A stretch of 64,000 nucleotides of DNA from Dyella caseinilytica (GCF_016865235.1 NZ_CP064030.1:2914001-2978000); one strand, 5' to 3'. Shown: positions 8,945 through 16,680, numbered from the stretch's first letter. Translations and numbers: made by a program. Notes: generated from the letters alone by a model not told the origin.

Positions 8945-11647
8945 ATGAACGCTATCCGCTACACTCGTCTGTCCGGCCTCGAACCGCTGGTTATCACGCC
9001 AGACCTGCTCTTCGTCAACGTCGGCGAGCGCACCAACGTTACCGGCTCAGCACAGTTCAAGAAGCTGATCAAAGAAGACCGCTACGAAGAAGCGGTGGAA
9101 GTCGCGCGCCAGCAGGTTGCCAACGGCGCGCAGATCGTCGACGTGAACATGGACGAAGGCCTGATCGATTCGGAGGCCGCCATGACGCGCTTCCTGAACC
9201 TGATTGCCGCCGAGCCGGATATCGCACGCGTGCCAGTGATGGTCGACTCCTCCAAATGGAGCGTGATCGAAGCCGGCCTGCGCTGCCTGCAAGGCAAGGG
9301 CGTGGTCAATTCGATCTCGATGAAGGAAGGCGAAGAGCTATTCCTGGAACACGCCCGCAAAGTGCTCGAATACGGCGCAGCCGTGGTGGTCATGGCCTTC
9401 GACGAACAAGGCCAGGCCGATACCTGCGAGCGCAAGGTCGAAATCTGCACGCGAGCCTTCAAACTCCTGACTGAAAAGCTCGACTTCCCACCGGAAGACA
9501 TCATCTTCGACCCCAACATCTTCGCCATTGCCACCGGCATCGAAGAACACAACAACTACGCCGTGGATTTCATCGAAGCCACGCGCGAACTCAAGAAGCG
9601 CTTCCCGCTGAGCCATATTTCCGGCGGCGTATCCAACGTATCCTTCTCGTTCCGCGGCAACAACACCGTGCGCGAAGCGATTCACTCCGTGTTCCTGTAT
9701 CACGCCATCAAGGCGGGCATGGACATGGGCATCGTCAACGCCGGTGCGTTGATGATCTACGACGATGTTCCTGCAGAATTGCGCGAACGCGTCGAAGACG
9801 TCGTGCTCAACCGCCGCGCTGACGCCACCGAGCGCCTGCTGGAAGTCGCCGAGCGGTACAAAGCCAAGAAAGGCGAGGTCGTCGTCGAGAACCTGGCCTG
9901 GCGTGAAAAGCCCGTGCACGAGCGTCTTGCCCACGCCTTGGTGCATGGTATCGACCAGTTCGTTGAGGAAGACACCGAGGAAGCACGCCAGCAATCGAGC
10001 CGTCCGCTGGATGTGATCGAAGGTCCGCTGATGGCCGGCATGAACATCGTGGGCGACCTGTTCGGCGCCGGCAAGATGTTTCTGCCGCAGGTCGTAAAAT
10101 CCGCCCGCGTAATGAAAAAAGCCGTGGCCTACCTGCTGCCCTATATCGAAGAGGAAAAGCTGCGTACCGGCGACGCAGGCAAAAACAACGGCACCATCGT
10201 GATGGCCACCGTCAAAGGTGACGTGCACGATATCGGCAAGAACATCGTCGGCGTGGTGCTTCGTTGCAACAACTTCGAGGTGATCGATCTCGGCGTGATG
10301 GTGCCAACGCAAAAAATCCTGGACACCGCACGCGAGCACAAGGCCGACATCATCGGTCTTTCCGGCCTGATCACACCTTCGCTGGAAGAAATGAGTCAGG
10401 TCGCACGCGAAATGCAGCGGCAGGATTTTCAGATCCCGTTGCTGATCGGCGGCGCGACCACCTCGCGCGCTCATACCGCGCTGAAAATCGAACCGCATTA
10501 CAAATCACCCACCGTATGGGTGAAGGACGCTTCGCGCGCTGTCGGCGTTGCGCAATCGCTGGTCAGCAAGGATCTGGTCGACAACTTCATGGCCAAGATC
10601 CGCACTGAATACGCGGACATCCGCGAACGCCACAAAAACCGCGGCACCGCCAAGACGCTCGTGCCGCTGGAACACGCCCGCAATCAGCGCTTCCGTGGCG
10701 ATTGGGCCAACTACACGCCACCGCAGCCCAAACAACCAGGGCTGACTGTCTTCGACGACTACGACCTCGCCGAGCTGCGCAAATACATCGACTGGACACC
10801 GTTCTTCCAGGCCTGGGAACTGGCTGGCCGCTATCCCGCCATCCTCAAAGACGAGATCGTCGGCAAGCAGGCCACTGAGCTGTTTGCCGATGCACAAGCC
10901 ATGCTCGACAAGATCATCGCCGAGCGTTGGCTCACGGCCCGTGGCGTGATCGGTTTCTGGGCGGCGCACAGCGTTGGCGACGATATCGACATCACTGTGA
11001 CAGAAAGCGGCGCTCCCTCCCGCAAGGGGATACGTCTGCACCATCTCCGCCAGCAAGCGGAAAAACCGGCCGAACGCCCTGACTTCTGCCTCTCGGATTT
11101 CATCGCACCCAAGGAAGCCGATAAGCAGGATTGGCTGGGCGGCTTCGCTGTCACCGCAGGCATCGGCATCGAAGAGCACGTCGCCCGCTTCGAAGCGGGC
11201 CATGACGATTACTCCGCCATTTTGCTCAAAGCGCTTGCCGATCGTCTGGCCGAAGCCTTCGCCGAACGCATGCACGAACGCGTGCGGCGTGAATTCTGGG
11301 GCTATCAGCCGGACGAGAAACTCGATAACGAGGCGCTGATCGAAGAAAAATACTGCGGTATCCGCCCAGCCCCTGGCTATCCTGCCTGCCCGGACCACAC
11401 TGAAAAAGCCGCGCTGTTCAATTTGCTCGACGCCACCAACAATGCCGGTATCCAGCTCACCGACAGCTTCGCGATGTATCCGACCGCCGCTGTTTCAGGC
11501 TGGTATTTCTCGCACCCCAACAGCCAGTACTTCGTGGTGGGCCGCGTCACGCGTGAGCAAGTCGAGGATTACGCCAAGCGCAAAGGCTGGACGCGCGAAG
11601 AAGCCGAGCGCTGGTTGGCACCAAATCTCGATTACGATCCGGAATAG
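8945..11647 (+). CDS. metH: Methionine synthase, folate/cobalamin/activation modules (C-terminal part of a split MetH)
   Basis: 900 residues carrying the remaining three MetH modules: the methyltetrahydrofolate-binding domain (LFVNVGERTNVTGS onward), the cobalamin-binding domain with the cap helices and the axial-ligand motif DVHDIGKNIV, and the C-terminal SAM-binding reactivation domain (RPAPGYPACPDH, SGWYFSHP). With the upstream protein it would transfer methyl from methyltetrahydrofolate to homocysteine in the cytoplasm. ATG 8945 is used; TTG 8933 is an alternative, and GGGAG at 8922-8926 is better spaced for that TTG. Coding is intact throughout, so the split is a stable gene arrangement and not a frameshift. 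Confidence 0.94.
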   Translation: MNAIRYTRLSGLEPLVITPDLLFVNVGERTNVTGSAQFKKLIKEDRYEEAVEVARQQVANGAQIVDVNMDEGLIDSEAAMTRFLNLIAAEPDIARVPVMVDSSKWSVIEAGLRCLQGKGVVNSISMKEGEELFLEHARKVLEYGAAVVVMAFDEQGQADTCERKVEICTRAFKLLTEKLDFPPEDIIFDPNIFAIATGIEEHNNYAVDFIEATRELKKRFPLSHISGGVSNVSFSFRGNNTVREAIHSVFLYHAIKAGMDMGIVNAGALMIYDDVPAELRERVEDVVLNRRADATERLLEVAERYKAKKGEVVVENLAWREKPVHERLAHALVHGIDQFVEEDTEEARQQSSRPLDVIEGPLMAGMNIVGDLFGAGKMFLPQVVKSARVMKKAVAYLLPYIEEEKLRTGDAGKNNGTIVMATVKGDVHDIGKNIVGVVLRCNNFEVIDLGVMVPTQKILDTAREHKADIIGLSGLITPSLEEMSQVAREMQRQDFQIPLLIGGATTSRAHTALKIEPHYKSPTVWVKDASRAVGVAQSLVSKDLVDNFMAKIRTEYADIRERHKNRGTAKTLVPLEHARNQRFRGDWANYTPPQPKQPGLTVFDDYDLAELRKYIDWTPFFQAWELAGRYPAILKDEIVGKQATELFADAQAMLDKIIAERWLTARGVIGFWAAHSVGDDIDITVTESGAPSRKGIRLHHLRQQAEKPAERPDFCLSDFIAPKEADKQDWLGGFAVTAGIGIEEHVARFEAGHDDYSAILLKALADRLAEAFAERMHERVRREFWGYQPDEKLDNEALIEEKYCGIRPAPGYPACPDHTEKAALFNLLDATNNAGIQLTDSFAMYPTAAVSGWYFSHPNSQYFVVGRVTREQVEDYAKRKGWTREEAERWLAPNLDYDPE

Positions 11648-11720
11648 ATCGATACGTAATGGGTTCCCCCCGGATCACACCCGGGGTAACTCAACTTACG
11701 CTGGCAAACCCGGCCAATGC

Positions 11721-12053
11721 TCAAGCCGTGTTATCGCCAGTGAGGTTGTTCTTCTGGTGCCGCATATGCACCACCAGGTTGTAGACCGACACGAACACCG
11801 GGAAAAAGTTGGAAAGAATACCCACCGAGTCGTTCTTGCCAAACACAAAATAGGCCAGCAACAAAGCACTGCCCGTCACCGACATCCACCAGAACGAAAG
11901 CGGCATCACCACCCGCTTGTGTTTGCGCGTGTAATACATCTGCACAAACCAGCGGCCGGTGAACATCAGTGTGCCCAGGTAACCGACCACCTTCCACGGC
12001 GTCAGATGGAAATGCTGCAAAGACTGCAGGATGTGCGAAAGGTCAACGTGCAT
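11721..12053 (-). CDS. Small membrane protein of the lipid-A-disaccharide synthase N-terminal (LAB_N) family
   Basis: 110 residues with three predicted membrane segments: VGYLGTLMFTGRWFVQMYY, MPLSFWWMSVTGSALLLAYFVFG and ILSNFFPVFVSVYNLVV. The spacing and the pattern TGRWFVQ, then PLSFWW, match the LAB_N domain found as a stand-alone protein or ahead of LpxB. No lpxB or glycosyltransferase gene is next to it, so its partner is unknown. It stands alone between metH and tRNA-Val. Confidence 0.8.
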   Translation of the reverse strand: MHVDLSHILQSLQHFHLTPWKVVGYLGTLMFTGRWFVQMYYTRKHKRVVMPLSFWWMSVTGSALLLAYFVFGKNDSVGILSNFFPVFVSVYNLVVHMRHQKNNLTGDNTA

Positions 12054-12139
12054 GGGAGGGACTACTTGGCCGGGGAATGGGATATCTTAGCTGCCCGTCC
12101 TTGGGACTGGCCTAGGAAACGGCCAACAGCCCGGAAAGG

Positions 12140-12168
12140 TTGACCTCCCTACCCGTTATCCGTATAGT
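12140..12168 (+). promoter_or_regulatory. Sigma-70 promoter of tRNA-Val
   Basis: TTGACC (12140-12145) and TATAGT (12163-12168) are 17 bp apart. Transcription would begin near 12175, just before the mature tRNA 5' end at 12183. Since the integrated element restores the tRNA 3' end, this host promoter still drives an intact tRNA. Confidence 0.8.
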
Positions 12169-12182
12169 GGCGCGTTCCCGGC

Positions 12183-12257
12183 GGGCGGTTAGCTCAGCGG
12201 TAGAGCACTGCCTTCACACGGCAGGTGTCACAAGTTCGATCCTTGTACCGCCCACCA
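12183..12257 (+). tRNA. tRNA-Val (CAC), including encoded CCA
   Basis: A full cloverleaf can be drawn. The acceptor stem is GGGCGGT with ACCGCCC. The anticodon stem is CTGCC with GGCAG around loop TTCACAC, giving anticodon CAC. The T stem is ACAAG with CTTGT around TTCGATC. The 3' CCA is encoded. Bases from 12207 onward were supplied by the integrated element; the displaced original 3' part is at 20608-20660. Confidence 0.96.
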
Positions 12258-12259
12258 AC
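12207..12259 (+). repeat. Left attachment site (53-bp direct repeat, inside tRNA-Val)
   Basis: Identical over 53 bp to 20608-20660. It starts in the anticodon stem and runs 2 bp past the CCA. The base before the repeat differs between copies (C at 12206, A at 20607), as does the base after it (G at 12260, T at 20661), which fixes the repeat borders. Confidence 0.95.
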
Positions 12260-12268
12260 GATTTCAAT

Positions 12269-12300
12269 GACTTAGGCCACCCAAACGGGTGGCCTAAGTC
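12269..12300. repeat. Perfect 14-bp stem-loop just inside the left end, mimicking the host tRNA terminator
   Basis: GACTTAGGCCACCC pairs perfectly with GGGTGGCCTAAGTC around loop AAAC. Its left arm matches the host terminator beyond the right attachment site (20672-20683) but no T tract follows. It may replace the terminator that integration separates from the tRNA, or be part of the recombination site. Confidence 0.7.
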
Positions 12301-12303
12301 GTT

Positions 12304-12327
12304 GTACGGATCGCGGTACGGATATAC
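12304..12327. promoter_or_regulatory. Candidate integrase arm-type sites, left end
   Basis: GTACGGAT occurs twice in direct orientation (12304-12311 and 12316-12323), the second extended to GTACGGATATAC. The same pair occurs at 20496-20518 near the integrase start. Paired short direct repeats near both ends of a tyrosine-integrase element are typical arm-binding sites. Confidence 0.55.
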
Positions 12328-12343
12328 GTTTTCAGATCACCTA

Positions 12344-12598
12344 TCAGGTAATCGCACGCCAAACCGCACGGTTGGCGAACTTCTCAGCCACACGCGGCGG
12401 CATACGCGCAATCATGGCGGCGATGCTATCTAGGTCATCCACCTGAACTTTGAATTCGACCTCAGTGAATCGCTGCACTGCCAAACGTGCAGCGGCGACC
12501 GCCATGTCCGGTGACATGCATCTAAGAAGCTCGTCGGTGCTCTTGATGTCATATGGGTCAACAGAAAATGTGGCTGCGTTGTTGGGCTGCATCGTCAT
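12344..12598 (-). CDS. Hypothetical protein of the integrated element (84 aa)
   Basis: Last gene on the minus strand of the element. The ATG at 12598 is preferred because AAAGGA lies about 11 nt upstream; the open frame continues further upstream to 12667 without a better signal. The protein is mixed alpha-helical by eye, with a central segment MSPDMAVAAARLAVQRFTEV and an acidic-to-basic C-terminal half. No family is recognised. Position in the block with the capsid-like gene suggests an element structural or accessory role, which is a guess. Confidence 0.55.
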   Translation of the reverse strand: MTMQPNNAATFSVDPYDIKSTDELLRCMSPDMAVAAARLAVQRFTEVEFKVQVDDLDSIAAMIARMPPRVAEKFANRAVWRAIT

Positions 12599-12736
12599 AC
12601 CGGGTGGTTCCTTTGCAAGGGTCATGAAAAAACACCGCGCTCGGTGTAAGAGCGCGGCGTGAATCATTGCATGCAGAAATCAGGATGAAGGTTGATGAAA
12701 GTAGATGACGCTTATCTACTTTAGAGTTACGTTCAG

Positions 12737-13240
12737 CTATCCAATAGAGCCAATCGAGCGGCGGCGACGAACTTTGGATGGAGGAATGCCGTGAGCGCGT
12801 GCAATGCGTCGAACATGGCGTTCGGTAATACCCCATAACCCAGCGATGACCGCGTAACGCCTGCCTTCGCGAATCATGTCGGCGATGTGCGCGTGTTGTT
12901 TTGGAATATCGGCAGCGAGAATGTTGGAAAACTCAAACGTCTCACCGCCAAGAGCCGCGATCAGTTTGCGTGCCGTCGACTCGCCCACAATTTTCGCGAG
13001 GCGACAATCTGGACTGAACCCGCTTGGTACATAGATGATACCCCGGTCGGTAATTAGCGACCCGCGACTCCGCGAAGGCGGCCGGCACTCTTGATGCACA
13101 AGAAGTCCAACGCGGATCGCTTCATCCCAGCCAACCACTTTCGCAAAATCGTGATAGGCCTGCCCAAGCAGCAGCCTATAGGGATCGTTATCCCATAAGC
13201 CCTTTGGTGGCGCGTCAGAAGCGTGTTGCATGTTGAACAT
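12737..13240 (-). CDS. Mor-like transcriptional activator of the element
   Basis: 167 residues. The C-terminal third has a stretch resembling the DNA-binding region of the Mor/C activator family of Mu-like phages: HIADMIREGRRYAVIAGLWG followed by ITERHVRRIARAHGIP, a helix-turn-helix pattern with a basic tail. The N-terminal part (DPYRLLLGQAYHDFAKVVGW) is not recognised. It overlaps the upstream gene by 26 nt, with ATG 13231 as an alternative start. In phages Mor switches on middle or late genes, so it may control the capsid-like block. Identification is by pattern only. Confidence 0.5.
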   Translation of the reverse strand: MFNMQHASDAPPKGLWDNDPYRLLLGQAYHDFAKVVGWDEAIRVGLLVHQECRPPSRSRGSLITDRGIIYVPSGFSPDCRLAKIVGESTARKLIAALGGETFEFSNILAADIPKQHAHIADMIREGRRYAVIAGLWGITERHVRRIARAHGIPPSKVRRRRSIGSIG

Positions 13241-13553
13241 CTTGCAAGGTTGGGGTATCCAGGCGGCAGACGTTTTTGCTTAGTCGCCGCTTGGCCTTGA
13301 TTCGTTGTGCGTTTAAACGGCTCGTGCTCTTGACGCTGTGCCAAGCTATGCCGACGTGTAGCGCATGCTCTACTTCGTCATTACCCGCCAATCGTGCGCG
13401 ATCGCTGGCGATCAACTCGCGTGCATCCGCATCATCCATGTCGATCAGGTCACCCACGTTACGCACTTCTCCGTCGATCATCACAGGACGCAGAATACTA
13501 ACGATGCAGCGGACGATCAATTTACCGTTCTTTGCTTTAATCTCGTGGCGCAT
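13215..13553 (-). CDS. Hypothetical protein of the integrated element (112 aa)
   Basis: 112 residues in the same minus-strand block, 13 bp after the preceding gene. The first half reads as a small beta-rich domain (GKLIVRCIVSILRPVMIDGE, then NVGDLIDMDDADARELIASD); this V-x-V-G-D/ELI-DADARELI pattern is common in small phage head-region proteins. The second half is basic (TSRLNAQRIKAKRRLSKN). No family is named with confidence. Confidence 0.55.
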   Translation of the reverse strand: MRHEIKAKNGKLIVRCIVSILRPVMIDGEVRNVGDLIDMDDADARELIASDRARLAGNDEVEHALHVGIAWHSVKSTSRLNAQRIKAKRRLSKNVCRLDTPTLQDVQHATRF

Positions 13554-13566
13554 GCCTGATTCTCAG

Positions 13567-13953
13567 CTATCGACTAAAAAATGTGTTGTCGGGAGAGTTG
13601 CCCATCCAGCGCGAAACCCATGAGGACTTGCTTCGCTCGGGCATGGGGCCTTTGGAGCGCGCAGTTAGCCGAACGCGCGAATCAAGGTAACGAACCAATT
13701 GCGTCACTTGTTTAGGCTCAAGGTCGGGCCATCGCTTGAGAATGCGGCGTGCCGCTTCTTCGTGATCGAACACGAATGATCCCAAGGCAGCGCCAGTGAC
13801 GATAGCTCGCACACCATCCTCGGTACGTTCACGGATAGATACATGGCAGGACTGAACCGCAGTGGCAGCCATGTCCCGCTGTAGATCGGTTGCAGCGCGA
13901 GGCGCAGCGATGAGTTCGCTGCGCTTGGAGCTGAAAAAGTCGAAGATGCTCAT
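13567..13953 (-). CDS. Hypothetical protein of the integrated element (128 aa)
   Basis: Starts 2 bp after the stop of the capsid-like gene, with AAGG about 9 nt before its ATG inside that gene, so it is translationally linked to it. It begins MSIFDFFSSKRSEL and has a helical middle (FDHEEAARRILKRWPDLEPK) and a basic C-terminus. No known domain is recognised. Adjacent, coupled position suggests it works with the capsid-like protein. Confidence 0.6.
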   Translation of the reverse strand: MSIFDFFSSKRSELIAAPRAATDLQRDMAATAVQSCHVSIRERTEDGVRAIVTGAALGSFVFDHEEAARRILKRWPDLEPKQVTQLVRYLDSRVRLTARSKGPMPERSKSSWVSRWMGNSPDNTFFSR

Positions 13954-13955
13954 GA

Positions 13956-14969
13956 TTAATTGGCCTTGGCGGACCAGAACTTAGATACATCCGGTACGCA
14001 AGGTACAAACGATGCCCAGCAGGTCACATTCACGCTGCCTGCTGTGTCGAGGCGATGGGCAATAAGGTCAATGCGCTCATGCACAACGATGGCTGCGCGA
14101 CTAAAGGCACCAACAAATGTGCCTTTGTTGTCGGCTGTCAGTTCAGCCGGAACGCCAGCGACGCGCAGAACGCCGGACTGGTCTACAACAGCGCCGTCAC
14201 CGCCAGCTAAAGCGCGAAGCTCGCCAAACTCTAGCCCTTGCGCTGCGGCTTCGGACAAAGAGAAAGCGGACGGATTCCCCGCAGCGATGGCTCTTAGCAG
14301 CACTTCATCTGCGGCTCGGGCAAGGCCAAGCGTTAGGGCCAATGCAAGATCAGCGGCCAAAATATCTACCGGCGTTTCCTTCCAAGACGAACGCTTTACC
14401 GTGACGGAAATGCCCTTAGAAATCGCATCGCCAAAGTTGATCGGCGCAGACGAAACCGGCATCGCAACAATCGGAGCATCGGTTTCTGGGCCATCCCCTT
14501 CGGACACCGTGTCAAAAATTGCTGCTTCGATGGTGCGGAAACTTCCCGGCTTCTTCACCAGAACGATGTCGCCTGTCAGTCCAGTTGGAAGTGCCTCAGT
14601 CGATTCGGGCATTACGATCAATTGTGCGCCAGCTTGCGCAACGCGCGAATTAGCGATGATCGCGGCATCTAGGCGCGTCGACTGCCCGGCGCTCACGCCA
14701 GCGGGTACGCGAGTGATCCTCCCATCTTTATCGATCAGATCAGGGAGGAAAGAAGACCCCAGCAACGCCGACATAGCTGTGGCTGCTGGCTGGGAAATTC
14801 GATGCGTTGGCTCATACATGCCGGCCGGGATGTGATCGCGGAACGGCATCGCGCTTGATGCGTCGCGTATTAGCTGCGCCAGATCGGCGTTGAAATAGCG
14901 GGTATCGGGTGCTGGGCTATAAGCAGGGGCGGATTTGGCGCGGGCAAGTAGTTGATTCAAGTTAGACAT
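13956..14969 (-). CDS. Capsid-like protein of the integrated element
   Basis: 337 residues starting MSNLNQLLARAKSAPAY; GAGGAAAG lies about 11 nt upstream. The open frame reaches back to 15098, giving 42 more residues with a poorer start. The second half resembles the HK97-type major capsid fold: a VTVKRSSWKETPVDILAADL strand-helix, an Ala-rich helix, then TFVGAFSRAAIVVHERIDLI and a terminal SVNVTCWASFVPCVPDVSKF, similar in layout to the FGDFSRAVI and AFRAI-DP-AF ends of HK97 capsids. This is pattern similarity, not a confirmed match. If right, it would be a capsid gene without terminase or portal, as in satellites that remodel a helper capsid or make their own. Confidence 0.5.
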   Translation of the reverse strand: MSNLNQLLARAKSAPAYSPAPDTRYFNADLAQLIRDASSAMPFRDHIPAGMYEPTHRISQPAATAMSALLGSSFLPDLIDKDGRITRVPAGVSAGQSTRLDAAIIANSRVAQAGAQLIVMPESTEALPTGLTGDIVLVKKPGSFRTIEAAIFDTVSEGDGPETDAPIVAMPVSSAPINFGDAISKGISVTVKRSSWKETPVDILAADLALALTLGLARAADEVLLRAIAAGNPSAFSLSEAAAQGLEFGELRALAGGDGAVVDQSGVLRVAGVPAELTADNKGTFVGAFSRAAIVVHERIDLIAHRLDTAGSVNVTCWASFVPCVPDVSKFWSAKAN

Positions 14970-15387
14970 GCGGGTTGTGCTTTCCTCAGTGGTTTGGTCG
15001 CGAAGCCAGTGTTGCGGGCAGGTCCGGTTTGCGTAACTGCGGAGATGTCCGCCTAGCTCTGCGGGCACATCATCCGGCTTAGCGATCGGCGTCCCCATTG
15101 CGGGGATGTTCCTTTGCTACGGACATAAAGCTGTCCGCAATCGCTGTTTTATGTTCGTTTTACGAACAATGCGCGCAAAATCATAGGCTTTGTCGCCTTG
15201 AGGTAAACAAAAAACTAAATTTCGAAGGGCACGCACACTGCAAAATCCGGGGTGTCGAGGACCCCGCCCTATGTGCCCCCGTAGGAAGGACCCGGCGAAA
15301 TGGTACGAAGTCGCAGCCCGCCACACCGCCCGGAACATGGGGCGATGGCGGTCGCCGACAGCGATGCCGGGGGCGATGAATGACCCC
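14970..15387. other. Control region between capsid-like gene and toxin-antitoxin operon
   Basis: No gene is supported. It contains two copies of the motif TGCGnnGATGTyC (15038-15052 and 15099-15112), which also occurs twice near the AlpA gene, and an inverted repeat CGGACA (15120-15125) with TGTCCG (15132-15137). It should hold the promoter for the minus-strand capsid-like block. The repeats look like operators of an element-encoded regulator. Confidence 0.5.
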
Positions 15388-15415
15388 TTGCACCCTGTAT
15401 CCGTTCGGATACAAT
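15388..15415 (+). promoter_or_regulatory. Toxin-antitoxin promoter with overlapping palindromic operator
   Basis: TTGCAC (15388-15393) and TACAAT (15410-15415) are 16 bp apart. A palindrome GTATCCG-TT-CGGATAC (15397-15412) fills the spacer and overlaps the -10 box, so the antitoxin could block RNA polymerase directly. Transcription would begin at about 15421-15423, at the toxin ATG (15422), implying a leaderless message. Confidence 0.75.
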
Positions 15416-15421
15416 ACGCGC

Positions 15422-15709
15422 ATGGACATCAAGACGACCGCAACATTTGACACATGGCTGGCCGGTTTGCGGGATCGCAAGGCGGCGGCCATCATCACGG
15501 CCCGCATCGTCCGCGTTGCGGGCGGCTTGTTGGGCGATGTGAAGTCGGTGGGCGGCCCGGTGAACGAACTCCGTATCGACTACGGTCCGGGGTATCGGGT
15601 TTACTTCATCAAGCAAGGCAAAACCGTGATCGTCCTACTCTGCGGCGGCGACAAGTCAACGCAACAGCACGACATTAAGCAGGCGCAAAAGCTGGCACTG
15701 AATCCGTGA
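15422..15709 (+). CDS. RelE/HigB-type toxin (putative addiction module killer protein)
   Basis: 95 residues matching the small RelE-superfamily killer proteins that cleave mRNA, usually at the ribosome. The family core is visible: FDTWLAGLRDRKAAAIITAR, then NELRIDYGPGYRVYFIKQGK, and the C-terminal VLLCGGDKSTQQHDI. Length is normal. The toxin gene precedes the antitoxin, as in higBA-like pairs. The start at 15422 is fixed by this alignment; no ribosome binding site is possible because the predicted transcript begins at the ATG. It sits in the integrative element and would stabilise it. Confidence 0.88.
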   Translation: MDIKTTATFDTWLAGLRDRKAAAIITARIVRVAGGLLGDVKSVGGPVNELRIDYGPGYRVYFIKQGKTVIVLLCGGDKSTQQHDIKQAQKLALNP

Positions 15710-15716
15710 GGCACCA

Positions 15717-16016
15717 ATGAAAGCCGAACAAATCCGAAACCTGAAGACCTTCGACCCCGCCGAATACCTCAACACTGACGAGGCTATCGCGGCGTTCCTC
15801 GAAGACGCGATCGAGTCGGGCGACAACCGCGTGTTTCAGGAAGCCCTAAGCATCGCGGCCCGTGCGCGCGGCATGGCCGAAATTGCCAAGGCCGCCGGGC
15901 TTGGCCGCGAAAGTCTATACAAGGCGCTGCGCCCGGACGCGAACCCGCGATTCGACACGGTGCAGCGGGTACTTGCCGCGCTCGGCGTGCGCCTCTCAGT
16001 ATCGGCCGCCCCTTGA
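15717..16016 (+). CDS. HigA-like antitoxin (addiction module antidote protein)
   Basis: 99 residues, 7 bp after the toxin. It has the family N-terminus (FDPAEYLNTDEAIAAFLEDA) and a helix-turn-helix (GMAEIAKAAGLGRESLYKAL followed by NPRFDTVQRVLAALGVRL). It should neutralise the toxin by binding and repress the promoter through the palindrome at 15397-15412. Confidence 0.88.
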   Translation: MKAEQIRNLKTFDPAEYLNTDEAIAAFLEDAIESGDNRVFQEALSIAARARGMAEIAKAAGLGRESLYKALRPDANPRFDTVQRVLAALGVRLSVSAAP

Positions 16017-16082
16017 AAACCCCGCGTGGCGCCATAGTAAACGTCAACTGCCGCCGTCGCGCGGTTCAATGGGGAATTTTTA

Positions 16083-16334
16083 ATGAGTACGTTTCCAGCA
16101 ATCGTGTCCGAAGGTGAAAACGGCCCGTATTACAAGGTGAAGCTTGCCGCCCTTCCCGGCAAGGGCGACCGCATTAGGCTTACTTCGTTCGTCGACACGG
16201 CGAACCACCACGACGCGCTTCACCTATATGAAGTGCAGGGAGTTATGCACGAATTGCACGACGTGCCGGACGATGATCCGCGTCATGCTAACGGTTATCA
16301 CGCGATCCAGATTCTCGTTAAGCGCTTGCGCTAA
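16083..16334 (+). CDS. Hypothetical protein of the integrated element (83 aa)
   Basis: 83 residues starting MSTFPAIVSEGENGPYYKVK, preceded by GGGGAA about 7 nt upstream of the ATG. It lies 66 bp after the antitoxin on the same strand. It is beta-rich by eye with several His (NHHDALHLYEVQ, ELHDVPDDDPRH). No family is recognised. It borders the GTGAC-repeat region, so a replication or copy-control role is possible but unsupported. Confidence 0.6.
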   Translation: MSTFPAIVSEGENGPYYKVKLAALPGKGDRIRLTSFVDTANHHDALHLYEVQGVMHELHDVPDDDPRHANGYHAIQILVKRLR

Positions 16335-16384
16335 TCGTTCCCGGCGACGGTGCAGTCCGCAAGCTGCGGGCTGCCCATGACCGT

Positions 16385-16680
16385 GTCACCGTCAGCACAA
16401 GGCAGGTAGTGACCAGTGACGGTTGGTGACTCACCCGGCCAGGACCGTCACCAACATAAAAATCTTATAAGTCATAAGGCTACGTAGTCAGTGACAGTAG
16501 TGACCCGAAATTTAGAAGAACTTTTAGGAAACATAAATGTAGACATCACATCGGGGGCGCGATATGGCTTGTCGAAAGTCTTAGAAATACTGTCACCCCG
16601 TCACTCTTATCTAAAAAAGGAAGCTTCATCAGTGATTTGGGGGCGTGACCCGCACTCGTGACTCACGCCCCTCCCGTCAC
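16385..16680. repeat. GTGAC/GTCAC iteron-like cluster, candidate replication origin of the element
   Basis: Twelve GTGAC or GTCAC pentamers lie within 296 bp, starting at 16385, 16409, 16416, 16426, 16447, 16491, 16500, 16592, 16600, 16645, 16658 and 16676. About 0.6 would be expected by chance. The middle (16452-16590) is AT-rich by comparison with the rest of the window, and a 9-bp inverted repeat (GGGGCGTGA at 16640-16648, TCACGCCCC at 16663-16671) lies beside the primase stop codon. Iterons plus an AT-rich stretch next to a primase-helicase is the layout of satellite origins. The origin function is inferred. Confidence 0.6.

Noticed and set aside
14970..15098. Upstream part of the capsid-like frame as coding
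   Set aside because: The ATG at 14969 has a good binding site and the upstream part carries operator-like repeats; coding is possible but less likely.
15098..15379. 93-residue plus-strand frame before the toxin gene
   Set aside because: No binding site and it runs through the repeat-rich control region.
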